In this document: piece by piece, positions 25,312 to 33,442 of the stretch
Layout of the letters: each line of letters opens with the position of its first letter
Numbering within the stretch: the first letter of the stretch is position 1
Source: Syntrophobacteraceae bacterium
GTDB taxonomy: Bacteria; Desulfobacterota; Syntrophobacteria; Syntrophobacterales; Syntrophobacteraceae
Direction of reading: 5' to 3'
Assembly: GCA_025454175.1 (NCBI GenBank)
Contig: JALOOX010000027.1
Location: 1-43,112 of the forward strand
Length of the DNA: 43,112 nt
Position numbers and translations under genes: made by a program
The notes under the pieces: generated by a model
What the model was told of the DNA's origin: nothing
What the model saw: only the letters and a program-made list of their open reading frames with translations
The model's database searches: none

Positions 25312-26538
25312 ATGTCCATGTCCACACGATCGGCCCTGGAGGCATCGGGGAGGATCTTCAGATCGAAGGGGATCAGCCGCCGCGTGCGGCAGATCACCAT
25401 TTCGGCCATCAAGGAGATGCCGCTCCTTGCCAGCCGCCTGGAGGGCTGTGTCTCCCTGGGGCAGGGCATTCCCTCCTTTCCGACGCCTCCCCATATCGTG
25501 GAGGCGGTCTGCCACGCCCTGCGGGACCTGCCCGAAAGCGGGAAATACACCCTCGGGCCCGGCATGGCGCGTCTGCGGGAGGCCATCGCCGAGCATCTCC
25601 AGCGCGATAAGGGGATTCACGCGGCTCCCGACCGGGAGATCTGCGTCACCGTGGGGGCCATGGAGGCTCTTTCGGCCGCGGTTCTCACCGTCGTGGATCG
25701 CGGCGACGAGGTGATCCTGCCTTCGCCCAACTACGCTTCCCACATTGAACAGGTTCTCCTGGCGGAGGGTGTGCCCGTGTTCGTACCCCTCGGGGCCGAA
25801 GACTGGCAGCTCGACGTGGAGGCCATGGCCCGGGCGGTTACGCCGAGGACGCGGTCCATCATCGTCTGCAATCCACACAACCCGACGGGCGCCAACTTCA
25901 GGGAAGCGGACCTCCGAGCCCTGGCCGCCCTGGCGGTGGAGCGCGACCTTTTCGTGATCGCCGACGAGACCTATGACTTCCTGACATTCGACGGCCAGCC
26001 GCACTTCAGCCTGGCGACCCTTCCGGAGCTCAAGGACAGGATCATCGCGACGTACAGCTTTTCGAAGAAGTATGCCATGACAGGCTGGCGGGTGGGATAT
26101 GTCCACGCTTCGGAGGGTGTGCTCGACCAGATCATGAAGGTGCACGATGCGGTGGCCATCTGCGCCCCCGCCGTCTCCCAGATCGCTGCCCTGGCTGCCC
26201 TTGAGGGGCCCCAGGAGTGCGTGGCGGAGATTCGCGGGGTGCTCGAGCGACGGCGCAACCTCATCTGCTCGAGCCTGGACCGTTTGAAAGGCTATTTCAG
26301 CTACGTGCGGCCCCGTGGAGCCTATTACCTGATGGCCCGCATGACTCATCCCGGGGTGAGCTCCATGGATCTGGCTCTGAGGCTCCTGAACGAAGCCCGG
26401 GTCATCACGATCCCCGGGGCCGCCTTCGGGCCTGAAGGTGAGCAGCACATCAGGCTTTCGTTCGGGGGGCTCGAATCGGAGATCGTCGAAGCCCTGAAAC
26501 GAATGGAGGCATGGCTCGACCGTCAGGCCTTCTCGTGA
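25312..26538 (+). CDS. Class I/II PLP-dependent aminotransferase
   Basis: A 408-residue aminotransferase of fold type I. The glycine-rich phosphate-binding region is VTVGAMEALSAAV, the cofactor-binding NPHNPTGANF and DETYDFL motifs follow, and the PLP lysine is in SFSKKYAMTGWRVGY. ATG 25312 is chosen because AAGGAGG lies 6 bases upstream; the ATG at 25294 has none. It follows the FAD oxidase by 90 bases and ends 5 bases from the convergent lipoprotein gene. With RidA and the importer it suggests amino-acid breakdown to 2-oxoacids; the exact substrate is unknown. Confidence 0.92.
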   Translation: MSMSTRSALEASGRIFRSKGISRRVRQITISAIKEMPLLASRLEGCVSLGQGIPSFPTPPHIVEAVCHALRDLPESGKYTLGPGMARLREAIAEHLQRDKGIHAAPDREICVTVGAMEALSAAVLTVVDRGDEVILPSPNYASHIEQVLLAEGVPVFVPLGAEDWQLDVEAMARAVTPRTRSIIVCNPHNPTGANFREADLRALAALAVERDLFVIADETYDFLTFDGQPHFSLATLPELKDRIIATYSFSKKYAMTGWRVGYVHASEGVLDQIMKVHDAVAICAPAVSQIAALAALEGPQECVAEIRGVLERRRNLICSSLDRLKGYFSYVRPRGAYYLMARMTHPGVSSMDLALRLLNEARVITIPGAAFGPEGEQHIRLSFGGLESEIVEALKRMEAWLDRQAFS

Positions 26539-26543
26539 GGTAT

Positions 26544-27149
26544 CTAAAGGAGGGCGGCCGCCGCCTTCTGGGCGGCCTCGAGCCAGCCGGAAATGCTCGA
26601 TGCCGGTGCGGACTCCTGGGATGACTTGATGATCCGGCCCGATTCCACCTCGAGCAGGTGGAGCTCCAGCTTCATCTTCCCTTCAAGCACCTGGTAGCCG
26701 CCGAAGACCATCTGCTGAGCCCCCAGGGTTCTGCCCAGCTGAAGTCGCAGGGTGGGATCGGTCACAGCGCCTTTTTCCACTCGCAGCTCCTTGCGGGCAT
26801 CCGCCAGCCTGGCCCTGTCGATGATGTTGTAGCCTCCCTTCTTCTGGATGGTCTCCACGACCCTCGATGCCAGGAGCTCTCCCAGCTCCGGCTGCGACAT
26901 CTCCTGGGAGGCCAGGTCATCCAGGTCCCAGACGGCAATGGTGACAGGTCCGGACTCGGTCTTCCCCTGTGTACCCTCGGCCTTTTCGGGAGCCGGTTGC
27001 GTGGAGGGCTGAGCTGAGGGCTCGGCTGCCCGGGCCTCCGTCAGAGGCCTTGGCTCGCCGGCGGTCGGCTGAGCCGGCTGGCGCGCCGCGCATGCCAGAA
27101 GTAGAAGACCAATGTTCAGGACGGCCAGCATTCGGAATCTGAATCGCAT
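26544..27149 (-). CDS. CsgG/FlgO-like lipoprotein
   Basis: A 201-residue predicted lipoprotein. ATG 27149 has GGGGAG upstream and gives a signal peptide ending in LLLLAC, with the lipidated Cys20. A Pro/Ala/Glu-rich linker (about 22-65) leads to a domain resembling CsgG/FlgO: VTIAVWDLDD, LGELLASRVVETIQKKGGYNIIDRARL, LGAQQMVFGGYQVLEGKMKLELHLLEVESGRIIKSSQE. Such domains act in outer-membrane assembly or secretion. A longer start at 27254 overlapping the kinase is open but would bury the signal peptide. It follows the kinase, so its activity may be linked to phospho-signalling. Confidence 0.82.
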   Translation of the reverse strand: MRFRFRMLAVLNIGLLLLACAARQPAQPTAGEPRPLTEARAAEPSAQPSTQPAPEKAEGTQGKTESGPVTIAVWDLDDLASQEMSQPELGELLASRVVETIQKKGGYNIIDRARLADARKELRVEKGAVTDPTLRLQLGRTLGAQQMVFGGYQVLEGKMKLELHLLEVESGRIIKSSQESAPASSISGWLEAAQKAAAALL

Positions 27150-27250
27150 CTCGTTCTCCCCAAGTAAGAGTTGATACGTATTGGTGACAGACCTGAGCTT
27201 CGGCCGGAAAGCCATCCGACGCGCTGGAGCGCCCGGCCGGGGCATGGCGT

Positions 27251-28636
27251 TCATGGCATGGGCATGAGCTCGACGGGTAGGTGCGTGACCCGGTTTTGGG
27301 CAACCTTGACCTGCGCCTCCCAGTCTCCATGGCCCGCCAGGGTGATCCGCACCTCATGGGCGCCCGGTGGCAGCGCGATCTCCAGTGGGGTCGCTCCGCG
27401 CGACTCGCCGCCGATGCTCACTTCGGCTCCGACGGGTCTGCTCTCGATCTTCAGGGAGCCCATGGATGACAATTCCGCGGCCGGCTCGGGCGGAGGCGGC
27501 GAAGCATGCGTGGAGGACTCATCGGTTCGAGGTTGCCCGGCCCCCTGAGCCGGAGGCTGCCACGGCTGTGCGGGGGGTTGAGCTTGAAGCGGTTCGGCGG
27601 ATGGAAGGGGAGGGTGTCCCTCCGTCCGGTCTTCTCGCCCGGAAGCCGGCTGCTGGCCCTGGGGCCCAGGGGGTGCGGCGGAGTCCTTGAAACCGGTGCG
27701 CATCAAAAAGACGGACCCCGCGACCAGTCCCGCCACCACCGCCAGAGCGACCAGAATCATGGGCAGGGGGATTGGCCGTCGGCGGCCTTCGATGGTGGAA
27801 GTCGGAAAAACGGCGGGCGCCGGCTCCACCAACTTGAGAGAATGGCGAAGCGCCTCGCTCAGATCGCGGCCGCTGGAAAAGCGATTCCGGGGCTCCTTGG
27901 CCAGCGACTTGAGGACGACCCGCGAGAAATCCCTGGGCAGCGAAGGGTTCAGCTCCAGGGGCTCCCGGGGCGTGTCCTCGGTGATGCTCCTGAACATGGT
28001 GATGAGGCTTTCGCCGCTGAACGGACGCTGCCCGGCGGTCAGCTCGTAAAGGATAACCCCGAGGGAAAAGAGGTCGGAGCGGCCGTCCACGGGCTGACCG
28101 AGCACCTGTTCGGGAGCCATGTAGGCGGGAGTCCCGAGGATCTCTCCGGCCTGGGTCTGCTGGGTGGCGAGCGGGTCTTCGATGCGGGCGATGCCAAAGT
28201 CGGTGATCTTGACACTGTCGTCCGACTGAACGATGATGTTGCTGGGCTTGATGTCCCGGTGCACGATGCCTTTTCGATGCGCGTAGTCGAGGGCGTCGGA
28301 GACCTGGATGCCAATCCTCAGGGCCTGCGAAAGGCTGAGGCTCCGCTCCTTCAGGACCTCGCTCAGGGGTTTTCCCTCCAGGTATTCCATGGAAATGTAG
28401 ACCGTTCCGTGGTCCTCGCCGATGTCATAAACCACCACGATATTGGGATGAGAGAGCCGCCCGACGGCTTTCGCCTCCTTGATGAACCGGTGCACGAAGG
28501 CTTCGGAATCGACCCGGTCGGGACGGAGGACCTTGAGGGCCACGGCACGATCGATCTGAGGGTCGTGTGCCTGGTAGACAACGCCCATGGAGCCTTTTCC
28601 GAGCTCCTTGATGATTCGATATCTTCCGTACTGCAT
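27251..28636 (-). CDS. Membrane Ser/Thr protein kinase with PEGA domain
   Basis: A Hanks-type kinase of 461 residues. The kinase domain (about 5-265) has the glycine loop ELGKGSMGVVY, Lys35, catalytic HRDIKPSN (Asp128), DFG at 146-148 and GTPAYMAPEQ. One membrane helix follows (PMILVALAVVAGLVAGSVFLM near 295), then a Pro/Gln-rich linker and a C-terminal PEGA domain (SLKIESRPVGAEVSIGGESRGATPLEIALPPGAHEVRI), presumably outside the cytoplasm. ATG 28636 and GTG 28642 are both possible; neither has a clear ribosome site. The phosphatase, FHA protein and lipoprotein next to it form a complete signalling set. Confidence 0.93.
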   Translation of the reverse strand: MQYGRYRIIKELGKGSMGVVYQAHDPQIDRAVALKVLRPDRVDSEAFVHRFIKEAKAVGRLSHPNIVVVYDIGEDHGTVYISMEYLEGKPLSEVLKERSLSLSQALRIGIQVSDALDYAHRKGIVHRDIKPSNIIVQSDDSVKITDFGIARIEDPLATQQTQAGEILGTPAYMAPEQVLGQPVDGRSDLFSLGVILYELTAGQRPFSGESLITMFRSITEDTPREPLELNPSLPRDFSRVVLKSLAKEPRNRFSSGRDLSEALRHSLKLVEPAPAVFPTSTIEGRRRPIPLPMILVALAVVAGLVAGSVFLMRTGFKDSAAPPGPQGQQPASGREDRTEGHPPLPSAEPLQAQPPAQPWQPPAQGAGQPRTDESSTHASPPPPEPAAELSSMGSLKIESRPVGAEVSIGGESRGATPLEIALPPGAHEVRITLAGHGDWEAQVKVAQNRVTHLPVELMPMP

Positions 28637-28849
28637 GGTCACATGAATTACCGGTGCGGTAATGAATGAAGGCCTGGGGTGATGCCCTCGCGGATTTCAG
28701 GTTTTTCCGGATGAATGCGGATTGCGCCCCATGCCCCCCCGTGCCGCTCTTCATAATGAATAAAGACTTTAAAACAGGAACCAGCAAATCCTCGGAGCCC
28801 TTTTGATGCACCCGAAAACGATGAAAATACCCATGAGGGGCTGGTTTGT

Positions 28850-28896
28850 AACTTGAAACTTGAAACCTTAAACTTGAAACCTTAAACTTGAAACCT
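28850..28896 (+). repeat. Heptameric intergenic repeat, copy C
   Basis: About seven 7-base units (AACTTG, AAACTTG, AAACCTT, AAACTTG, AAACCTT, AAACTTG, AAACCTG) lie in the 284-base gap between kinase and phosphatase genes. The rest of that gap shows no gene. Confidence 0.8.
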
Positions 28897-28920
28897 GCTC
28901 GAAACAGGAGTCCCCCGCAG

Positions 28921-29763
28921 TCATTTGATCTCAAGCACTTCGCTCAGGACCACGGTAACGTTGTCATTTCCACCGGCCCGGTTGGCCAGTTCAATGAGCT
29001 GATCCACTTTCTCCTCGATCTGGCCCGTCTTGGTGAGAACTCTCCAGATCACCTTGTCCTCGACCATATCCGTCAGCCCGTCCGAGCAGAGCAGAAAGAT
29101 ATCGCCGGGGAGGACCCTGCCTCGCACGAAATCCACGGCCAGCTCCTCCTTGGTGCCCACGGCCCGGAGAATCACATTGCGCAGGCGATGGCGACGGGCT
29201 TCCTCGCGGGTGATGAGCCCCTGGTCCACCTGGTCCTGCACCAGGGAATGGTCCCGGGTCAACTGCCTGAGCTCCGAGCTCCTGTAGAGGTACGCCCGAC
29301 TGTCCCCGACGTGCCCGATGGCAAACCGCTCATCGAAGAATCTCAGTATTTCACCCGTGCATCCCATGCCCGCATGCCCGGGGTTCTCCTGCACATGGGA
29401 GAGGATTCGCTCGTTGGCCGTTTGATAGGCCTGCTGCAGGAGCCCCAGGACCTCATCCTCCGTCGATGTGCCGTGACGGGAAAACACTTCAACGGCTGTT
29501 TGAGCGAAAATCTGACTCGCAAGCTCTCCGGCCGCGGCCCCTCCCATGCCGTCGGCAAGGACGCAAAGCCCCAGGTTGCCGTTCACGTGGAAGGAGTCTT
29601 CGTTGTTCTTGCGTCGAAGGCCCATGTCGGTGCGTCCGCAGGAGCGAACCCTTGGCATGGCCGAACCGGCCCCCGGCCGATCCTGGGAGGGCGATCCGGG
29701 AGCGGCCTTGCCCGTGGGCAGAGTGGCTTCGACGTCAAAGGGGTCTGGTTTTTCCGTGATCAT
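28921..29763 (-). CDS. PP2C-type Ser/Thr protein phosphatase
   Basis: A 280-residue PPM/PP2C phosphatase, which reverses Ser/Thr phosphorylation using two metal ions. Metal-binding motifs are present in order: GLRRKNNEDSF, LADGMGGAAAGE, HVGDSRAYLYR, LCSDGLTDMV and GGNDNVTVVL. ATG 29763 is preferred (AAGGA about 10 bases upstream); a longer frame to 29871 adds a poorly folding, basic N-terminus. The first 45 residues look disordered. It is the natural antagonist of the neighbouring kinase. Confidence 0.93.
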   Translation of the reverse strand: MITEKPDPFDVEATLPTGKAAPGSPSQDRPGAGSAMPRVRSCGRTDMGLRRKNNEDSFHVNGNLGLCVLADGMGGAAAGELASQIFAQTAVEVFSRHGTSTEDEVLGLLQQAYQTANERILSHVQENPGHAGMGCTGEILRFFDERFAIGHVGDSRAYLYRSSELRQLTRDHSLVQDQVDQGLITREEARRHRLRNVILRAVGTKEELAVDFVRGRVLPGDIFLLCSDGLTDMVEDKVIWRVLTKTGQIEEKVDQLIELANRAGGNDNVTVVLSEVLEIK

Positions 29764-29968
29764 GCTCAGAAAGTCCTTGGAAGCGACCCTTGGGAGTGGG
29801 TTGATGCGGTGGATGGTTGTCTTGCCCACCAGGCAGAGCCGCCTGGTCCAACATATTTTGAGTCGCAACAACTCGTTGCGACCTTTGCCTATCCATGCCT
29901 ATAATAGAGTTTCAGGTTTAGGTATGCAATGATCTTCATCCACCACCAACCCCGGAACGGTTTTGCCC

Positions 29969-30886
29969 ATGAAGCAACCCCCCGTCATCACCGTTCAGCT
30001 GGTTCACCTCCATGGCCCCATGAAGGGCCAGATCCAGGAGTATGAGCTCGACCACATCGCCATAGGAAGGCATCCTTCCTGTCAGCTGCGGTTTCCAGCG
30101 GACCTGGCCATCATATCGCGCATGCATGCCGAGATACAGCGGGACGGAAACCGTTTCAAACTGGTGGACCACAGCGCCAACGGGACTTTCGTGAACGGCA
30201 AGCGGGTCTCGGAAGCCTATCTCCAAAGCGGCGACGTGCTGGCCTTTGCCGAGGGGGGACCCAAGGTCAGCTTCCTGATCCAGATGAGGGAGGAGAGACC
30301 CGATACGCCCCCGCGCCGGCCCGATGCCGCTCCAGTCGAAGCACAGCCCGCGCCGCCTCAACCGGCCAAAAAGCCGGCACCAGGTTGGGCTCCGACACCA
30401 TCGGCGGAACCGCCACGGATCGTCAAGCCCGAGGCTCCCTCGGAAGTGCCGACGGTGAATGCCCCCATGGTTTTCCAGTATGGCCCCACCCTGCGATCCT
30501 TCAAACAGGTGCCCGTGACGGTGGGCAAGCACCCCAACTGCCAGATGGTCATCAACCATCCGGCCGTCTATGACATGCACGCCCAGTTCTTCTTCCACCA
30601 GAATTCCTACTGGGTCAAGGACCTCACGGGCCGTGGGCAGGTGCTCGTGAACGGCCAGGCGATCGCCCTCCAGGCTCCGCTCAACATGAACGATCTGGTC
30701 TCCCTGGGCACCGACGGCCCCGCGTTCCGTTTCCTCGGAGAAGGCCGCATGGCCGAGGCCGAAGCCCAGGCTCCCGAGCAAGCGCCTGCTCCCGACTCCA
30801 GGTCCGGCGCGTCTCCCCGGGACAAACCGGAGGGGGTCGAGCAACCCAGGGAAAGGAAACCCTTCCTCCGCAGGTTCATTCCTTAG
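29969..30886 (+). CDS. Protein with two FHA domains
   Basis: A 305-residue protein divergent from the phosphatase. FHA domains bind phosphothreonine peptides. The first (about 8-100) is canonical: IAIGRHPSCQL, SRMHAEI, HSANGTFVNGKRV. The second (about 160-250) is less perfect: VTVGKHPNCQM, YDMHAQFFF, GQVLVNGQAI, with the conserved Ser-Arg replaced by Tyr-Asp, so it may not bind phosphate. A Pro/Ala-rich linker joins them and the C-terminus is basic and probably disordered. ATG 29969 is chosen over a TTG two codons earlier. It is a likely reader or substrate of the kinase 27251-28636. Confidence 0.88.
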   Translation: MKQPPVITVQLVHLHGPMKGQIQEYELDHIAIGRHPSCQLRFPADLAIISRMHAEIQRDGNRFKLVDHSANGTFVNGKRVSEAYLQSGDVLAFAEGGPKVSFLIQMREERPDTPPRRPDAAPVEAQPAPPQPAKKPAPGWAPTPSAEPPRIVKPEAPSEVPTVNAPMVFQYGPTLRSFKQVPVTVGKHPNCQMVINHPAVYDMHAQFFFHQNSYWVKDLTGRGQVLVNGQAIALQAPLNMNDLVSLGTDGPAFRFLGEGRMAEAEAQAPEQAPAPDSRSGASPRDKPEGVEQPRERKPFLRRFIP

Positions 30887-31484
30887 AGCCGACTGGACCT
30901 GGAGAAGCGCACGCTGACTTCCTTTGACGATGAGGTGCTGGTGGGCACCGCGCTGGACTGGATTGGGTGATCGGCGAATCCGCGATGGTCTGGGAGGGCA
31001 GCGGCCGTAATCGTTTACCTCTGGATATTCATGGTATCGAGGAGCGGGATAGCCATCCCAAGCTCGTCAGGTATTGGGAATTCCGGTTCCTCTGCTTGGC
31101 CTTAACGGCCATGGGAAAACGACCCTTCCGTGCCCCACTTCCTCGGGGGGTTCCCCGCTCCTCGGGTGACTTGGGACTCCCCCCGAGATCCTCCGAAGGG
31201 AGTGCGTTGGGTTTATGCGGCAGCACTGTGATGAGTGAGGCTCTTCCTGGACCTGAACCGCCGGGAGCGCCCGACCAGTGTATCCGTGGATCTTTTCGAT
31301 CATGAGCACCATCTGTTCAGTGCTGATTCCCTCGATGTTTTCAACGTGGTTCTTCGGGTAACCTGGAATCGAGGAAGAAAAGTGGATTCAGTGTTGTCGA
31401 TCCGTGGGGCTTGATCATGATTCATCCCTTTCTGGACTTTGGGATCTGTGTAGTCACCATCTCCAGAACGAGGATGTTGCCGGA
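30887..31484. other. Intergenic region, possible decayed coding remnants
   Basis: About 600 bases without a supportable gene. Immediately after the FHA stop, a 25-codon open stretch (30894-30971) reads like protein (LDLEKRTLTSFDDEVLVGTA) but has no start. On the minus strand near 31270-31370 another protein-like segment (NHVENIEGISTEQMVLMIEK) lacks a proper beginning. GC-rich inverted sequence occurs around 31140-31190. These could be relics of a lost gene or insertion element; I cannot assign them. Confidence 0.4.
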
Positions 31485-31907
31485 TCAGCCAGGGCTCCTT
31501 CTCAGACACTCGGGGCAAACTCCGAAGATCTCCAGGTGGTGGCCGTCAACGCGAAATCCGGTTTCAACGGATACAAGCTTTTGGAGCGTGTTCAGTCCCT
31601 GACAATCCACTAGTTGGACCCGGCCGCAGTCGCGGCAGACGAGGGGATGACAATGGCCTCCGGCGCAGGCGACATATTGGTGCTCCCCGTCTGCGCCATG
31701 CACCCATTTCAGGAACCCGAGCTCCACGAATTCCTTGACCACCCGGTAGACCGTCGTGTGTCCGATGCCGTCCGCCCTGAGCAAATCCGCCGCCTGCGCC
31801 ACGGTCAGCCCCGAGGATTTCTCCTTGAAAACCTCCCAGATCCTCTGACGCTGGTTGGTGAATCGCTTGCCGATGGAGTGAAACACTCTACGAAGCTCTT
31901 GTGCCAT
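31485..31907 (-). CDS. Fur-family transcriptional regulator
   Basis: A 140-residue metal-dependent repressor of the Fur/PerR/Zur family. The winged-helix domain (residues 10-80) contains RFTNQRQRIWEVF and the recognition helix GIGHTTVYRVVKEFVELGFL. The regulatory site HCHPLVCRDCG (Cys91, Cys94) and C-terminal CPEC (Cys131, Cys134) form the structural zinc site. ATG 31907 gives the normal family length. Which metal or peroxide it senses cannot be decided; no clear Fur box was seen. A TATAAT-like box lies upstream near 31995 without a good -35. Confidence 0.92.
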   Translation of the reverse strand: MAQELRRVFHSIGKRFTNQRQRIWEVFKEKSSGLTVAQAADLLRADGIGHTTVYRVVKEFVELGFLKWVHGADGEHQYVACAGGHCHPLVCRDCGRVQLVDCQGLNTLQKLVSVETGFRVDGHHLEIFGVCPECLRRSPG

Positions 31908-32023
31908 TGTATGTCCCAGCTTGACGTTGCACACCGTTTGAGGTCTCTGGAAAGAATAAGCCCTCAAAATTCCTTGTTGAAGGTGTGAGGCATTATAAGA
32001 CATCCCTGGGAAGGCTCCGGGGG

Positions 32024-32097
32024 CGTCATTCCCGCACGCCTTTCCCATGAAAAGCAGGGCACAACGTCACCCCCGCATGTTTCTGGCGGGAATGACG
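32024..32097. repeat. REP-like inverted repeat in fur-dksA gap
   Basis: Twelve-base arms CGTCATTCCCGC (32024-32035) and GCGGGAATGACG (32086-32097) are perfect complements around a 50-base centre. GTCATTCC/GGAATGAC palindromes are common intergenic repeats in many bacteria. A related GGAATGACG occurs near 42613. Confidence 0.7.
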
Positions 32098-32231
32098 TTC
32101 GACGTCCCATCCAGATGGGTGAACATTTCATGTCTCCCGCCTCAGCTCTCTTATTGAATAAATTGTTCAGTAAAGCGATCTGCGAAGTCCGTCAAGAGCA
32201 ATGAATAAAGAAATAATATAATGTATTAGAG

Positions 32232-32260
32232 TTGAAATTGCTTCTCAACGGGCTTAACAT
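32232..32260 (+). promoter_or_regulatory. Candidate sigma-70 promoter of dksA
   Basis: TTGAAA (32232-32237), 17-base spacer, TAACAT (32255-32260), within an AT-rich stretch. It would give a leader of about 175 bases before dksA. The rest of the 534-base fur-dksA gap holds a REP-like repeat but no gene. Confidence 0.38.
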
Positions 32261-32441
32261 TTATGTTCTAAATTATCCTTTAAAGGAGCCAATGTCAGGA
32301 GGTGGCCATCGCCCACGGACCTAAAGGGGGAGGATCGGTTCGCAGATGACCGGCACGGCAGCTCGGCCGACTCGCCCCCGCTTATTGCACCTGTCCCCAT
32401 CGAGGACCGCAATGGTTGTTTAGACTCAACAGGAGGCCGCC

Positions 32442-32864
32442 ATGGCAATGAAGCCCGATTCTGAGGAAACATATCACCCATCGGAAGATGAACCTTACAT
32501 GAACCCAAGACAGCTGGACTATTTTCGGCGCAGACTCCTGGACTGGCGTAAGGATCTCGTGGAGGCTTCACAAGGGACTTTGTCGAAGATGAACCAGGCA
32601 ACCAACATACACCCGGACCCTGTCGACCGGGCCATGCAGGAGGCCGACACGGCTCTGGAGCTGCGCACGAGGGACCGCTATCGAAAGCTGTTGCGGAAGA
32701 TAGAGGATGCGCTGGAGCGTATTCAAGATGGAACCTATGGATACTGCGAAGAAACCGGTGACCCTATCGGTGTCAAGCGCCTTGAAGCCCGGCCGGTGGC
32801 TACACTGAGCCTGGAGGCCCAGGCGCGGCGGGAAAAGGCGGAAAAGCAGGGGCCTTCCCGCTAA
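32442..32864 (+). CDS. dksA: DksA-type RNA polymerase regulator lacking three zinc cysteines
   Basis: A 140-residue DksA/TraR protein that enters the RNA polymerase secondary channel and acts with ppGpp. The coiled-coil tip has the D-x-x-D-x-A motif (Asp59, Asp62, Ala64). The C-terminal globule reads YGYCEETGDPIGVKRLEARPVATLSLEAQ. Where E. coli DksA has four zinc cysteines this protein keeps only Cys102; the others are Thr105, Ser123 and Ala126. It therefore cannot hold zinc the usual way, as in the known Cys-poor DksA forms. An AGGAGG site precedes ATG 32442. Confidence 0.92.
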   Translation: MAMKPDSEETYHPSEDEPYMNPRQLDYFRRRLLDWRKDLVEASQGTLSKMNQATNIHPDPVDRAMQEADTALELRTRDRYRKLLRKIEDALERIQDGTYGYCEETGDPIGVKRLEARPVATLSLEAQARREKAEKQGPSR

Positions 32865-33347
32865 AACGACTGTTCGACCTGTGCTCGGAAACACCGACCC
32901 GCCGATAACTGCTGGAGCGCGGACTTTGGCGGGTCATCCTTCCTCATCGAATCTATTCTCTTTCGCGTGTTGGGCGCGGCTGTCCATTCGATGGTCCGGG
33001 TGGAGGCTGGCCGTGGCATGGAAGCGGTGCCCCCACCGCCGTTGTGCCACGCGCCCGAGAACGGGCGCCATGGGAGTCCGGAGCCCACCGCGGAATTTGC
33101 TTCCCAGAAGATCATTCCAGTCCCGATGCTTTGATCTGCGGGAGACGATCAGGGATGTGGTAAAAGCCAACAGTCTATGGTGTTTATCTACAGTTTAAAA
33201 AAACTATAAAAATTAGATGGTTAGAGTTTAAATGGTCGGGGGTGAGTGGTGTTTTGCCGCACTCAGCAGGCCTTCCGGAAGCGGGTGTGATTCCTATTAG
33301 GCTGAAAAACTCATTGAAACCAGATACTTAAATAATGAGACGAAATG
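32865..33347. other. Intergenic region with one perfect hairpin
   Basis: Nearly 500 bases without a supportable gene. At 33051-33068, GCGCCCG and CGGGCGC pair around the loop AGAA, with no T-tract after it. From about 33170 to 33240 the sequence is AT-rich. Nothing else was recognised. Confidence 0.5.
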
Positions 33348-33362
33348 TGGCACAAGAAATGC
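33348..33362 (+). promoter_or_regulatory. Sigma-54 promoter of the GcvH-like gene
   Basis: TGGCACAAGAAATGC matches the sigma-54 consensus (TGGCAC, then GC at exactly the -12 position). GG and GC are correctly spaced. Transcription would start about 12 bases downstream, giving a leader of about 70 bases before ATG 33443. An NtrC-type activator is needed; one is encoded at 12100-13461, though no link is shown. Confidence 0.62.
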
Positions 33363-33442
33363 TCTAAGCAAAGGGCAACAACCCAAGATGTGGAAAATTC
33401 CAGCAACTGGATGAACCTTTACAAAGACGACGGAGGATGGAC

